Positions 1-8,420 are shown, counted from the stretch's first letter. The stretch: DNA of 14,940 bases from CAYGXH01 sp964354485 (GCA_964354485.1 CAYGZY010000226.1:1-14940); one strand, 5' to 3'. A program made the numbers and translations. The notes: generated by a model from the letters alone, not told the origin.

Positions 1-71
1 AAAATCGTGATTTAACCCACACCCCGCTTTCCTTTTTTAAAGGTTATTCGCTTATTATAGTGGTTCGGTAA

Positions 72-100
72 TTGATATAAATACCGGATTTTAGTATACT
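72..100 (+). promoter_or_regulatory. sigma70-type promoter of the FecR/cyclase operon
   Basis: A -35 box TTGATA (72-77) and a -10 box TATACT (95-100) are separated by exactly 17 nt; each differs from consensus at one position. Transcription would start near 107, leaving a leader of about 34 nt before the ATG at 141. Upstream, bases 1-15 can be read in frame 1 as K-I-V-I-stop and might be the last codons of a preceding gene, but that is too short to support. The rest of 16-71 shows nothing recognisable. The promoter is inferred from sequence match and spacing only. Confidence 0.55.
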
Positions 101-140
101 TTTTACGGTTAATAGGAATACACTCATACTTGAGGTTGTT

Positions 141-1256
141 ATGAAAATACATCGATATATCAAATCCTGGATGGTGATCCCGTTCCTGTGGATATTGTTG
201 TTGATCGGTTTCGGGATACATGAACGCGCAGAAGCGCAGGTATGTCCGCTGAAGCTCTCGGTAACCTATGCGCCTGTTCAGCAATTAACGGTCCATGACG
301 TTGATCTGGAAAATTTCGATAGCCGTATTCTCCTCTTCACTCTCCGTCTGGCGAATGATACAACAGTAGCTATCACAACAAAATTACGGATCAATCTCAA
401 CATCCGTCTTGCAAACGGAGCATCATACTCTGATGCTTTTGTTTACCTTAGCAGGGCTTTCGACGTTCAGCCGGGTATTTTCACGATCACGAACCTCGAT
501 CTGGGAAAAAACGGAAAAATCCAGAAGGATGAATTCAACCTTCAGGATGAGGTAAAGACAAATGTTCAGGATGTTGCGCTTGCAACAGGTAAGTTTCCGC
601 CCGGAAGGTACACATACTATTTCTCGCTTGAAAATACACGCTGCGGAACGGTCGATGCCGATGAACCGGTTATCCTTATAATAGAAAATCCGACACGGGT
701 GGAGCTCATCTCCCCGCGGGACGGCGAAATGACGAATGAATTTCCTATGTTTCAATTTGCACACGACGGGACCAGGGCAATACTCACTGTCGCGGAGCAA
801 AATCCAAATCAAACACGTGAAGATGCAATCGACAGAGAACCTCCGATGAACAGAGTCGAACTCATCGGGCAGAATACATTCCTTTATTCCGGTGGACGAC
901 CTCTTGAGCGTGGAAAATCATATGTATGGAGGGTAGTCAGTATGATCACCGGTCCCGGACTCAAGGATATCGGTACTTCGAGCGTTATCGGTACATTTAC
1001 GGTTTCCGAATCCGTTGAGCTATCTGAAGAAGAGAGCGGGAAAGATGCAATTACATTTACCGACGATGAAATTTATGCACTGCTCAGAGATCTCTGTGGT
1101 GATTCGAATCGGCCGTATCTCGAATCCATGCGAGCCAGCGGATTGTTGTTCACTACCTTCGCTTTTAATGGATCGTCTATGTCGCGAGCGGAAGTATCCG
1201 CCCTCCTCCAGACGCTTATTGCGAATCAGGTAGACTGCAAGTTAAGAGTTGAGTAA
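141..1256 (+). CDS. Secreted hypothetical protein with Ig-like C-terminal half
   Basis: I do not recognise a named family. The protein has 371 residues. A hydrophobic stretch (about residues 11-25) ends in A-E-A, giving a likely signal peptidase I site after residue 32, so the protein should be exported to the periplasm or beyond. Residues about 33-180 are beta-rich and hydrophobic/polar alternating. A second module from about 185 begins with an 'ISPRDGE' segment followed by a Trp-Arg strand (YVWRV), as in Ig-like or fibronectin type III folds of FCB-group surface proteins. The mature part has four cysteines (35, 168, 319, 366), enough for two disulphides, and the last about 70 residues look helical. 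The start is supported by GAGG (132-135) five bases upstream. It is the first gene of a four-gene set, with the FecR gene 24 bases downstream. Export is well supported; function is unknown. Confidence 0.8.
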   Translation: MKIHRYIKSWMVIPFLWILLLIGFGIHERAEAQVCPLKLSVTYAPVQQLTVHDVDLENFDSRILLFTLRLANDTTVAITTKLRINLNIRLANGASYSDAFVYLSRAFDVQPGIFTITNLDLGKNGKIQKDEFNLQDEVKTNVQDVALATGKFPPGRYTYYFSLENTRCGTVDADEPVILIIENPTRVELISPRDGEMTNEFPMFQFAHDGTRAILTVAEQNPNQTREDAIDREPPMNRVELIGQNTFLYSGGRPLERGKSYVWRVVSMITGPGLKDIGTSSVIGTFTVSESVELSEEESGKDAITFTDDEIYALLRDLCGDSNRPYLESMRASGLLFTTFAFNGSSMSRAEVSALLQTLIANQVDCKLRVE

Positions 1257-1280
1257 TAATTTCAGGTAAGGATGCTCAGT

Positions 1281-1994
1281 ATGAAATACACGATATGCAC
1301 CGTCCGAAGGTTTGTGGTACTCCTCATAACCGCAATTTGTATTGCGGCAGTAGTATCACTTGCAAGTGAAAACGCGAACGTCGCACTTGTGAAGAAAACC
1401 GTCAATGACGTTAAAAAGAAAACACCCGACACAAATTGGGAAAAAGCCGCGATCGGTACTCCATTGATGGGAGAGGACCAGGTTTCGACCGGGAAAAAAT
1501 CATTCGCACTCGTGAAATTTTCGGCTGATAACAGCATTGTCCGTGTGCGCGAACAATCTCTTCTCACCGTTAAGGGTGAAGGACTTCGTCATTCCCTCAT
1601 TAAAGAGGTATATCTTACAAAAGGCGGAGTCGGATTCAGCGTAACCAAACAGAGGCAAAATCAGGAATTCCGTCTGACTTCACCGACGTCCGTCGCCTCT
1701 ATCCGCGGAACGAAGGGATGGTGGAGTCGTGGAGAACATGCTGATACGCTCATTGTCATTGAAGGACTTGTAAATCTTCGCAACCGGAATTCCAACCGTG
1801 AAGTCGATGTCGGCAGCGGATTCATCGGTATTTCGTATGACGACGGCACGGTAATTGTTCGTCCGGCAACGAGCGATGAACTCGAAAACGCGGAGAAGTA
1901 TGCATCAGCCGATGAAACGAATAATGAAATCAAATTTGAACTGAAGAATCAGAAAGGCAACACGAAAACACTGAAACTCCAGTACAAAGAGTAA
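1281..1994 (+). CDS. FecR-domain exported protein
   Basis: FecR-domain proteins are periplasmic or envelope sensors and scaffolds; the classic FecR passes an outer-membrane signal inward. This one is 237 residues from the ATG at 1281. It has an N-terminal hydrophobic segment (about residues 9-28, ending S-L-A) that acts as signal peptide or anchor. A FecR-like core at about 55-155 includes the 'STGKKSFALVKF' strand and the diagnostic P-T-S-V-A-S-I-R-G-T segment (I141-R142-G143-T144). The C-terminal tail is charged and Lys/Glu/Asn-rich. I chose 1281 because AAGGA (1268-1272) lies eight bases before it; the in-frame ATG at 1272 would add three residues but sits directly on that AAGG and has only AGG (1264-1266) as an alternative. 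No ECF sigma factor gene adjoins it, so it is not a standard FecIR pair; a CHASE2 cyclase lies two genes downstream. Confidence 0.85.
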   Translation: MKYTICTVRRFVVLLITAICIAAVVSLASENANVALVKKTVNDVKKKTPDTNWEKAAIGTPLMGEDQVSTGKKSFALVKFSADNSIVRVREQSLLTVKGEGLRHSLIKEVYLTKGGVGFSVTKQRQNQEFRLTSPTSVASIRGTKGWWSRGEHADTLIVIEGLVNLRNRNSNREVDVGSGFIGISYDDGTVIVRPATSDELENAEKYASADETNNEIKFELKNQKGNTKTLKLQYKE

Positions 1995-2073
1995 GGGATG
2001 AAGATTAGCCATAATTTTTGTATTTTGTCCAGGACCTAACTGCGACTGACAGATAAAAAATAGAGGAACCCAG

Positions 2074-4533
2074 GTGTTGAAAAATTCCCCAGAACAACAC
2101 TGCCGAGGTCTCGTGAGTGCATTACTCGCACTCTGCCTCCTCGCAGCGGTAGCTGATGCTCAGATCAGCGATAAAATCGGCAAGATTACAACCGGGACCG
2201 CCGAACCGGGGAAACCCCTTTCTTTTCAGATTGAACTACTTCAGGCAAGTCCTCTCGAGCGTCTTGAACTCGCTTACCGCCAATTTGGCGTTCGGGAATT
2301 TTCACGTATCGAGATGTCGCTTACCGGCAACATCGCATCAGCGACTCTCCCCGCTGAAGCCGTCATACCGCCATTTGTGGAATACTACCTCCTCCTCTAC
2401 TATGCCGGAAAGGATGTTCCGGAAACGTATCCGGTAGAAAATCACGAGCAATCACCGCTGCAGATCAACGTTCAACCGGGAATGCTGGAGAAAACGCAGA
2501 TAATTATTCTCAGTCCGGATCCGGGAGAACGAGTATCCGCCGAGGATCTGCTCATATCTTTGTCACTTGCTCAGTTCGATTCCGGTACGGTTGTCGGTCC
2601 GATACAAATTTACGTTGATAAAACTAACCTTTCCGAAGGCATTCTCCGATATGGAGACCTGATTGTCGTCAGACCAGAAAATATTTCAGCAAAGTTTTCA
2701 GCAGGAGCGCATGAAGTTCATGTTGTTCTGACCGATATGACGGGGAAATCGATCGATAGCGTTTCCTGGTCATTTTCTCTGGAGGGTACGACCGAGGAAC
2801 TTCCTCAGCTTACCCTGCCGGTCTCCCCTTTGCGTACCTATGCTTCTCTTCAATTGGAAACGCGGCAGGAGAACATTTCCGGATCGGCAACGCCATTCAA
2901 CAGGGCTACACTCACGGCTAATGCATCGTATCGAGAATTTCAGTCACGCGGTTATCTCTACCTCACAAACGATGAAAAACAATATCGTCAGCCGCAGAAC
3001 AGATTCCTTGTCGTTGCAGAAGCTCCGTGGTTAAAGATCGGTTACGGCGACAGTTACCCGACGCTACCCGATCTCATCATGAACGGAAAAAGACTGCGCG
3101 GATTCTTCGGAAATCTGACACTAAATAAATTCAGTCTCGATGTCGCGTTCGGAACTGTTACCCGAAAAATTGACGGCAGTATCGGCATACCATTCCCTGA
3201 CAGTGCACTCGCGACAGAGCAGGCAAACGATCCGGGTGCATTGTTCCAGGTGTACGATACCACCGGTGGAATCCGGCAATGGGCAAAAATGTATCTGGGA
3301 ACATACGAGCGGGATCTGTTTGTCGTTCACCCGATATTTGGAAAACGAATTGGTTCTCACTGGGGACTCACGTACCTGAAAGGCAAAGATGATATCGGTT
3401 CCATCCGGTATGGCATCAGGCCCCGGGAAAACGCCGTAATCGGCACTGACATTCTGCTCTCTTTCGACCGGCAGAACTTTGAGATTATGGCTCAGGCAGC
3501 CATCAGCGCCACCAATAACGATATCAGTAAAGGCACGTTTACCGATGCAGATATTGACACCCTCTTTTCGGACAGCGATGAACAGGAACGCAGAAACATC
3601 CGGCAGTTGAGAGATTACTTTTCCAGTATCATCACCATCAATGAAAATCTTATTCCTCTTCGGATGAAAAATATTCCGACCCTTTCGTACGAAGGCGGTA
3701 TTGCCCTGAACTATTTTTATAACACGTTGCGTTTTACATACCTTCGCCACGGTGAAGCGTATGAATCCTTCGGTCAAACGTATCTGCGGCCCGATGTCGA
3801 GGGATTTGTCATCACCGACCGTCTCCGTTTGCTGAAAAATCAGATATTTTTATCAACTGGGTACGAACACTTGCGGGATAACACGATAGGATCAAAACTG
3901 ACTACAACAACGACAAATACGGCAAACATCAGCGTATCGTATTTCCCCGCAATCAATTTTCCCAATATAACCGTCAGTTATCTGTACGCTTCAAACAAAA
4001 ACGATCTCGATCTCGGTGATACGCTCGGCTACGCCCGCTGCGACAGGACGAACAGAGTGCTCCTGCATATCGGGAAAGAATACACTTATATTGCACGACA
4101 TAATCTTTATCTCACCATCGGAACATCGGTGAGGAATGATGAGACCATCAGGGATCTCGATACGCGTTCAACGACGGTAGGCATCGGGGCTCTTTCAACG
4201 TTCGACATCCCGCTTCAAACGACCCTTAATGTAACCGTGAATGCAAACAAAATCGTCATGCCATCCGCGGAATCTGCATCATTTACGTACACCACACTAT
4301 ACGCGAACGCTCAATACCGCACACTTAAAAACACTATGACACTCACCGGAGCTTTGAGTCCGACATTCGGCGACATCGAGCGGTATCTAGTCAACCTTGG
4401 CGTCCAGTATGCATTCTGGGAGTACCTTACCGCGCGGACGGAGGTTTCGCTTTACTTTAACCAGAAACTTTTCAACCAGCCGAATATCAAGAATGATGTG
4501 GTCTGGACGCTCACGATTAGAGCAGACGTGTAG
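2074..4533 (+). CDS. Outer-membrane beta-barrel protein with N-terminal Ig-like domains
   Basis: A large predicted outer-membrane protein of 819 residues with no family I can name. The signal peptide is residues 1-29 (hydrophobic 13-27, A-D-A site). Two Ig-like beta segments follow, at about 35-135 and 142-245; the second opens 'ILSPDPGERVS' and ends 'SWSFSLEG', like bacterial Ig repeats. From about 252 to the C-terminus the sequence alternates aromatic/hydrophobic with polar residues in repeated strand-turn patterns, typical of a transmembrane beta-barrel, and it closes on a final strand 'WTLTIRADV'. The last residue is Val rather than the common Phe. The GTG start at 2074 follows AGAGGA (2062-2067) by six bases; a TTG at 2077 is a less likely alternative. 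A 79-base gap (1995-2073) separates it from the FecR gene, with no clear terminator, and the cyclase gene starts eight bases after its stop. A role as surface receptor or structural partner of the FecR protein is inferred from context only. Confidence 0.8.
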   Translation: MLKNSPEQHCRGLVSALLALCLLAAVADAQISDKIGKITTGTAEPGKPLSFQIELLQASPLERLELAYRQFGVREFSRIEMSLTGNIASATLPAEAVIPPFVEYYLLLYYAGKDVPETYPVENHEQSPLQINVQPGMLEKTQIIILSPDPGERVSAEDLLISLSLAQFDSGTVVGPIQIYVDKTNLSEGILRYGDLIVVRPENISAKFSAGAHEVHVVLTDMTGKSIDSVSWSFSLEGTTEELPQLTLPVSPLRTYASLQLETRQENISGSATPFNRATLTANASYREFQSRGYLYLTNDEKQYRQPQNRFLVVAEAPWLKIGYGDSYPTLPDLIMNGKRLRGFFGNLTLNKFSLDVAFGTVTRKIDGSIGIPFPDSALATEQANDPGALFQVYDTTGGIRQWAKMYLGTYERDLFVVHPIFGKRIGSHWGLTYLKGKDDIGSIRYGIRPRENAVIGTDILLSFDRQNFEIMAQAAISATNNDISKGTFTDADIDTLFSDSDEQERRNIRQLRDYFSSIITINENLIPLRMKNIPTLSYEGGIALNYFYNTLRFTYLRHGEAYESFGQTYLRPDVEGFVITDRLRLLKNQIFLSTGYEHLRDNTIGSKLTTTTTNTANISVSYFPAINFPNITVSYLYASNKNDLDLGDTLGYARCDRTNRVLLHIGKEYTYIARHNLYLTIGTSVRNDETIRDLDTRSTTVGIGALSTFDIPLQTTLNVTVNANKIVMPSAESASFTYTTLYANAQYRTLKNTMTLTGALSPTFGDIERYLVNLGVQYAFWEYLTARTEVSLYFNQKLFNQPNIKNDVVWTLTIRADV

Positions 4534-4541
4534 TACACTGC

Positions 4542-6731
4542 ATGGAAAGACGAACTGCAAAACCGCTGCGTTTTTTCTTACTCCAAATCAGTATTAGCTT
4601 CCTTGTCACGTTATTTGTTCTGGCTCTAACCCAAAACCTTTTTTTTAGTATTCCACCTCTGAAAAGCGCAGAGTTGTCGCTCATCGACCTGCGATTTCGT
4701 CAGCGGGATCTGCAGAAGAAGAACAAAGATATTGTCGTTGTAAACATTTCCTCGGAATCATATACATCACTACCGGCGCGTTGGCCCTGGCCCACCTCCT
4801 ACTATACGAGGCTCATCAGGAACCTGACGCGCGCAGGCGCAAAGGTCATCGGATTAGACGTTATCTTTCCGCCCGCTGCTGGCAGTATGACGGAAGAAGA
4901 CCGTGAATTCCATCGCACCCTGCACGAATCTGCAAATGTCGTCCTCGCCGGAAAGATAAAATCCGAGGAAACAAAATTTACACTGCGGCAGAGATCCCCG
5001 TCCTATGGGAACCGGTTCATTGATACATTAACCCGGTTTGGCATCGTCAATCTCCCTCTGGATATAGACGACGTGCGCAGACGGTATATGCCTTTCATCT
5101 TCGACGAAGACCAGGAGGAACGATTACCTACGTTCTCAATGGCTGTTCTCAACGCTTACTACAATCAGCCGAACAATCTCACAGCCGATCTGTCGGGAAA
5201 TGCGTTTCTATATGGTCAGAAGGTCATTCCGCTTTACGATGCAACATCGTTCCTCATTAACTACTACGGACCTGACAGCACCTTCCCGCGCGTCGATATC
5301 GTTGATGTTCTCGATGACAGTACACTGACAACCGTCGATGAAGAAAGGTATGGATCGGAGATCAATTCCTTCGATAATCCGGAGTACGGCGTTCTAAACG
5401 ACAGCATATTTGCAAATAAAATCGTTATAGTCGGCTCAACGGATCCCGAAGACAAAGATCTCTTCCTCGCCACGCCGAGTAAAAAGAGAGTCGAAGACAG
5501 GATGATGTACGGTGTAGAAATTCACGCGAATGTCATTCAGAGCATCATTGACGGCAATTTCATCAGGCGGCAGCCGCTCTTGCTGACATTTTTTACCGTG
5601 TTCGGACTCTGTCTATTTACATACGTCCTCACCGCCGGTCTGAAATCCATCCGAACAGAGTACAGCGCTCTCATTGAAGTGCTCGGAGTCGCTCTCATTC
5701 TCTCGGAGCTTTTCATTATTTACTGGGCATCGGTTCAGCTTTTTCAGAAAGAAAATTACCTTACAGATATGACAAGCCCGGCTTTGGCGGTGATCCTGAG
5801 CTACGTCAGCAGTACGGTATACAGTTACGTTTCCGAGAGAAGACAAAAAATCCTTATCAAAGGAATGTTCAGTCAGTACGTTAATCCTACCATTGTCGAC
5901 GAGCTTGTGGCGCATCCCGAAAGACTGCGCCTCGGCGGCGAGAGAAAAGAGGTGACCGTATTCTTCAGCGACATAGAAAATTTCACGCAAATAGCCGAGA
6001 AAATACAGCCGGAGAACCTCGTAACGATCCTCAACGACTACCTCAGCGAGATGACCGCCATTATTATTACGAATAACGGTACGCTCGATAAGTATGAGGG
6101 TGATGCCATAGTGGCGTTCTGGGGCGCACCGCTCCCTCAGGACGATCATGCTATCAGAGCATGCAGAGCGGCTGTTCAGATGCAGCGAAAGCTGGAGGAA
6201 ATACGGCCGCTGTGGGAACGCGAGGGGAAACCCCCGCTCCGGATCCGAATCGGAATGAGTACAGGGGAAGTTGTCGTGGGTAACATGGGCGGCGCCAACC
6301 GCTTCGATTATACCGTCATCGGTGATACTGTCAATCTCGGCTCACGCCTGGAAGGCGCAAATAAGCAATACAAAACCCGTATTATGATCAGCGGGAGTAC
6401 GTACAAATATGCAAAGGATTTCATTCACGCGCGGGAACTTGATCTTTTAGTTGTCGCGGGGAAAACAGAACCGATCCGTGTTTATGAACTTGTGGGATTA
6501 ACCGAAGAAAAACTCAGTCATAACCAGGAACAGTTTCTCAGAATGTATTCCAAGGGACTGATGCACTACAGGCAGCGCGAGTGGCAAACGGCAATTGGTG
6601 CATTCGAACGCGCTCTCGACCTCTACCCCGATGATTACCCCTGCCAGCTCTACGTTGAACACTCCGATCTTTATCGTTCCACCCCACCGCCGGATGATTG
6701 GAACGGTGTTTTTATCCTGAGAACAAAATAA
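4542..6731 (+). CDS. CHASE2-domain class III adenylate cyclase
   Basis: This inner-membrane receptor cyclase makes cAMP from ATP in response to a periplasmic cue. Of 729 residues, a membrane helix lies at about 10-35 and an extracytoplasmic CHASE2 sensor at about 40-340, with typical 'IDLRFR', 'WPWP' and 'GLDVIFPP' segments. Three helices follow at about 346-366, 375-398 and 410-428, then a class III catalytic domain at about 465-645. Metal-binding Asp477 (FSDIENFT) and Asp521 (KYEGDA) are present, as are Asn598 and Arg602 (TVNLGSR). Lys517 and Thr591 occupy the purine-recognition positions; a Lys/Thr pair is the adenylate-type arrangement known from cyanobacterial CyaC. A short TPR-like helical pair lies at about 660-700. 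The ATG has no Shine-Dalgarno match but starts eight bases after the barrel gene stop, suggesting translational coupling. Family and catalytic competence are clear; the ligand is unknown. Confidence 0.93.
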   Translation: MERRTAKPLRFFLLQISISFLVTLFVLALTQNLFFSIPPLKSAELSLIDLRFRQRDLQKKNKDIVVVNISSESYTSLPARWPWPTSYYTRLIRNLTRAGAKVIGLDVIFPPAAGSMTEEDREFHRTLHESANVVLAGKIKSEETKFTLRQRSPSYGNRFIDTLTRFGIVNLPLDIDDVRRRYMPFIFDEDQEERLPTFSMAVLNAYYNQPNNLTADLSGNAFLYGQKVIPLYDATSFLINYYGPDSTFPRVDIVDVLDDSTLTTVDEERYGSEINSFDNPEYGVLNDSIFANKIVIVGSTDPEDKDLFLATPSKKRVEDRMMYGVEIHANVIQSIIDGNFIRRQPLLLTFFTVFGLCLFTYVLTAGLKSIRTEYSALIEVLGVALILSELFIIYWASVQLFQKENYLTDMTSPALAVILSYVSSTVYSYVSERRQKILIKGMFSQYVNPTIVDELVAHPERLRLGGERKEVTVFFSDIENFTQIAEKIQPENLVTILNDYLSEMTAIIITNNGTLDKYEGDAIVAFWGAPLPQDDHAIRACRAAVQMQRKLEEIRPLWEREGKPPLRIRIGMSTGEVVVGNMGGANRFDYTVIGDTVNLGSRLEGANKQYKTRIMISGSTYKYAKDFIHARELDLLVVAGKTEPIRVYELVGLTEEKLSHNQEQFLRMYSKGLMHYRQREWQTAIGAFERALDLYPDDYPCQLYVEHSDLYRSTPPPDDWNGVFILRTK

Positions 6732-6732
6732 C

Positions 6733-7281
6733 TCAATAAAGCAAAGAAGATAGAACCGATTGCTGAACTGAAAAGAGGCGACGTATGTCGCCGGTTCCCC
6801 ATTCGCCTCTGAGAATTCGCGCCTCACATTCATAATACCTGCCGAGTGCAGTAAAGACAACTACACGTCTCCGATTATTTTCCAAACCGGTTTCGTAGGA
6901 ACAGTATTTTTTGTTGCCGAGAGAAAATTCTTTCAGTTTCACAGTATCGCGCACGATATCCAACCCCTGATGCGCTGCGCTTAGAATGGCGAGAAGCTCT
7001 AGACCCTTGCTCTTGATGCGCATGGCTGTGAGGGAATCGACGGTCAATTCCCGCACGATCATCGTCGCATTGAGATCCTCTTTTACGAGCCATACAGAGA
7101 GCGACGGTGCGAGGGTATCATCGGAAAACGCAAACCATCCTGCCGGAACTCTCCCCGACAGTAAGCTGTCGCGGGATCGGAAAATCTCAGTAGTCAGCGG
7201 ATAATCAGCAGCGTACGGTAACTTCGCACTGCATGATACGAGAATTATACTAAGGAGGATCAAAGCGAGTATTCGTGCCAT
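6733..7281 (-). CDS. Small hypothetical lipoprotein
   Basis: A predicted lipoprotein of 182 residues, family not recognised. Starting at the ATG at 7281 gives a short basic N-terminus, a hydrophobic core and a lipobox L-V-S-C with Cys17 as the acylated residue. An upstream in-frame ATG at 7320 would add 13 polar residues ahead of the signal peptide and overlap the upstream gene, so I prefer 7281, although neither start has a clear ribosome binding site. The mature part is mixed alpha/beta, with an amphipathic segment 'GWFAFSDDTLAPSLSVWLV' and a later 'VVVFTALGRYYECEA' strand pair, vaguely like PsbP/DcrB-type lipoprotein folds; that resemblance is weak. It starts four bases after the PorV-family stop, so the two are very likely co-transcribed. 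Its stop is one base from the stop of the convergent cyclase gene. Confidence 0.72.
   Translation of the reverse strand: MARILALILLSIILVSCSAKLPYAADYPLTTEIFRSRDSLLSGRVPAGWFAFSDDTLAPSLSVWLVKEDLNATMIVRELTVDSLTAMRIKSKGLELLAILSAAHQGLDIVRDTVKLKEFSLGNKKYCSYETGLENNRRRVVVFTALGRYYECEARILRGEWGTGDIRRLFSVQQSVLSSLLY
6777..6792. repeat. Perfect 6-bp inverted repeat near the convergent gene ends
   Basis: GGCGAC (6777-6782), loop GTAT, GTCGCC (6787-6792). A competing longer-range pair, AGAGGCG (6774-6780) with CGCCTCT (6804-6810), overlaps it. On the - strand the hairpin is followed by TCTTTT, like an intrinsic terminator, but it lies before the lipoprotein stop codon. On the + strand it lies about 45 bases past the cyclase stop with no T-run. 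It may form the 3' end of one of the two convergent transcripts; this is a structural observation only. Confidence 0.35.
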
Positions 7282-7285
7282 GATA

Positions 7286-8356
7286 TCAGCGGGGAGTCCT
7301 TCTGAACTGGTCGGCTGCAAGCGTAAAGATCAGTGATATTCGGTGTGTCTTAAGTGATTCCTCAGAATCTTTCAGCCGTGCAAATGAGTAATCGATGTGC
7401 AGTTTGGGGAGGTGAATACCGGCGCCGAGGGTCCACTCCTTCGCATCGGTATACCCCGTACGAACAGCGATGATATTCTGAAAGTCGTACTCTAATCCCG
7501 CATGGGCATCAAAACTCACGCCGCCGACGTGGAAGGCGGAGGAGGAGCGCCTGTTCTCAAAGCGAACATCCAGATCTAAAGCCGGTGTGAAGCGGCCGCT
7601 GAGGGCATTAACTGTGTATGCGCCCCCCGTCCGTACTGTGGGAGTAATGAGTTCGTTCCTGCCCGTACTCCATGCAACCAATGTTGTAGTGACGTCCTGC
7701 ACGTTAGCACCGACTGCAAAATTACGCGTCATAGCGTACCGAACGGCAAGGTCAAACCCTATTCCAACGGCTGTTGCGCTTTCCACATCACGATGGATCA
7801 GTTTAAGGTTCGCGCCATATGAGAAAGATTCCGTGATTTTCCGTGCATAGGAGAGGAAGAAGGCCCAGTCTGCTGCGTTGAAATAGGTTATCCGGTTCGG
7901 ATCTATGCGGACGAAGTTCTGCCACTGATCCGGCGGCAGCGGCAGTCCGTTGATATCAACCCCGGCATACTGGGTATTCGGAATATTATCTACGCCAAGC
8001 CGGATGACGCTGAGTGCGAGTGTTGAAACCGGACCGAGAGGCAGCGCCACTGCACCGTAGTCGTAATTCACAAGTCCGGCAAAGCGCTCGTCGTGCATGA
8101 GAGCGATCTGCGGAAAATCTATCGACGAGAGTCCGGCCGGATTCCAGTACCCGGATGTAATGTCGTTAGCAACTGCGGTATAAGCGCTTCCCATTCCAAG
8201 TGCTCGACCGCCGATTCCAATAGCTATGAATTCACCCGCATACTTTGCTGTGGACTGCGCAAATCCGGATGAAACCAGCAGAGATCCACCAAGCACGGCA
8301 GTGAGTATACATCGGTACACTACCCATCGGAGCGAAGAAGAGTGTAATTTTTTCAT
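7286..8356 (-). CDS. PorV/PorQ-family outer-membrane protein
   Basis: A 356-residue member of the PorV/PorQ (UPF0164-like) group, FadL-type 14-strand outer-membrane barrels. In Bacteroidota PorV is the shuttle protein of the type IX secretion system and carries cargo C-terminal domains to the sortase; other members have unknown roles. The signal peptide ends at G-F-A (after residue 33). The family-defining segment follows: 'GGRALGMGSAYTAVANDITSGYWNPAGL', quoted here only by its key residues R-x-x-G-M-G-x-A, then A-x-D and Y-W-N-P-A-G-L. The remainder alternates as beta strands and ends in a short basic tail. The ATG at 8356 has only a weak GGACGG match upstream. It lies 64 bases after dnaX and 4 bases before the lipoprotein gene. 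Family assignment is firm; whether it works in type IX secretion cannot be told, since no other secretion gene is in view. Confidence 0.87.
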   Translation of the reverse strand: MKKLHSSSLRWVVYRCILTAVLGGSLLVSSGFAQSTAKYAGEFIAIGIGGRALGMGSAYTAVANDITSGYWNPAGLSSIDFPQIALMHDERFAGLVNYDYGAVALPLGPVSTLALSVIRLGVDNIPNTQYAGVDINGLPLPPDQWQNFVRIDPNRITYFNAADWAFFLSYARKITESFSYGANLKLIHRDVESATAVGIGFDLAVRYAMTRNFAVGANVQDVTTTLVAWSTGRNELITPTVRTGGAYTVNALSGRFTPALDLDVRFENRRSSSAFHVGGVSFDAHAGLEYDFQNIIAVRTGYTDAKEWTLGAGIHLPKLHIDYSFARLKDSEESLKTHRISLIFTLAADQFRRTPR

Positions 8357-8380
8357 AATTACCGTCCAACTAATATTGAG

Positions 8381-8396
8381 ATTTCAGACCTGAAAT
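8381..8396. repeat. 6-bp inverted repeat in the dnaX-PorV gap
   Basis: ATTTCA (8381-8386), loop GACC, TGAAAT (8391-8396), in the 64-base gap between dnaX and the PorV-family gene. An overlapping AGAC/GTCT pairing is possible on the same transcript. No T-run follows on the - strand, so it does not look like a terminator; an mRNA leader or processing hairpin, or chance, are equally open. Confidence 0.3.
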
Positions 8397-8420
8397 GCAA
8401 GTCTGACACATTAGAGGGTA

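Noticed and set aside
31..43. CCTTT-TTT-AAAGG inverted repeat at the left edge
   Set aside because: The stem is A/T-rich with a 3-base loop and no flanking T-run beyond it; too weak to call a terminator for an upstream gene that is not visible.
1995..2073. Possible separate promoter or terminator between the FecR and barrel genes
   Set aside because: CATAAT (2010-2015) has no -35 partner, and GTCCAGGAC is a palindrome with a one-base loop. Neither gives a convincing signal.
3121..3777. Long antisense open frame (218 codons) inside the barrel gene
   Set aside because: It lies wholly inside a convincing gene on the other strand, has no ribosome binding site or recognisable motif, and its composition mirrors the sense codons.
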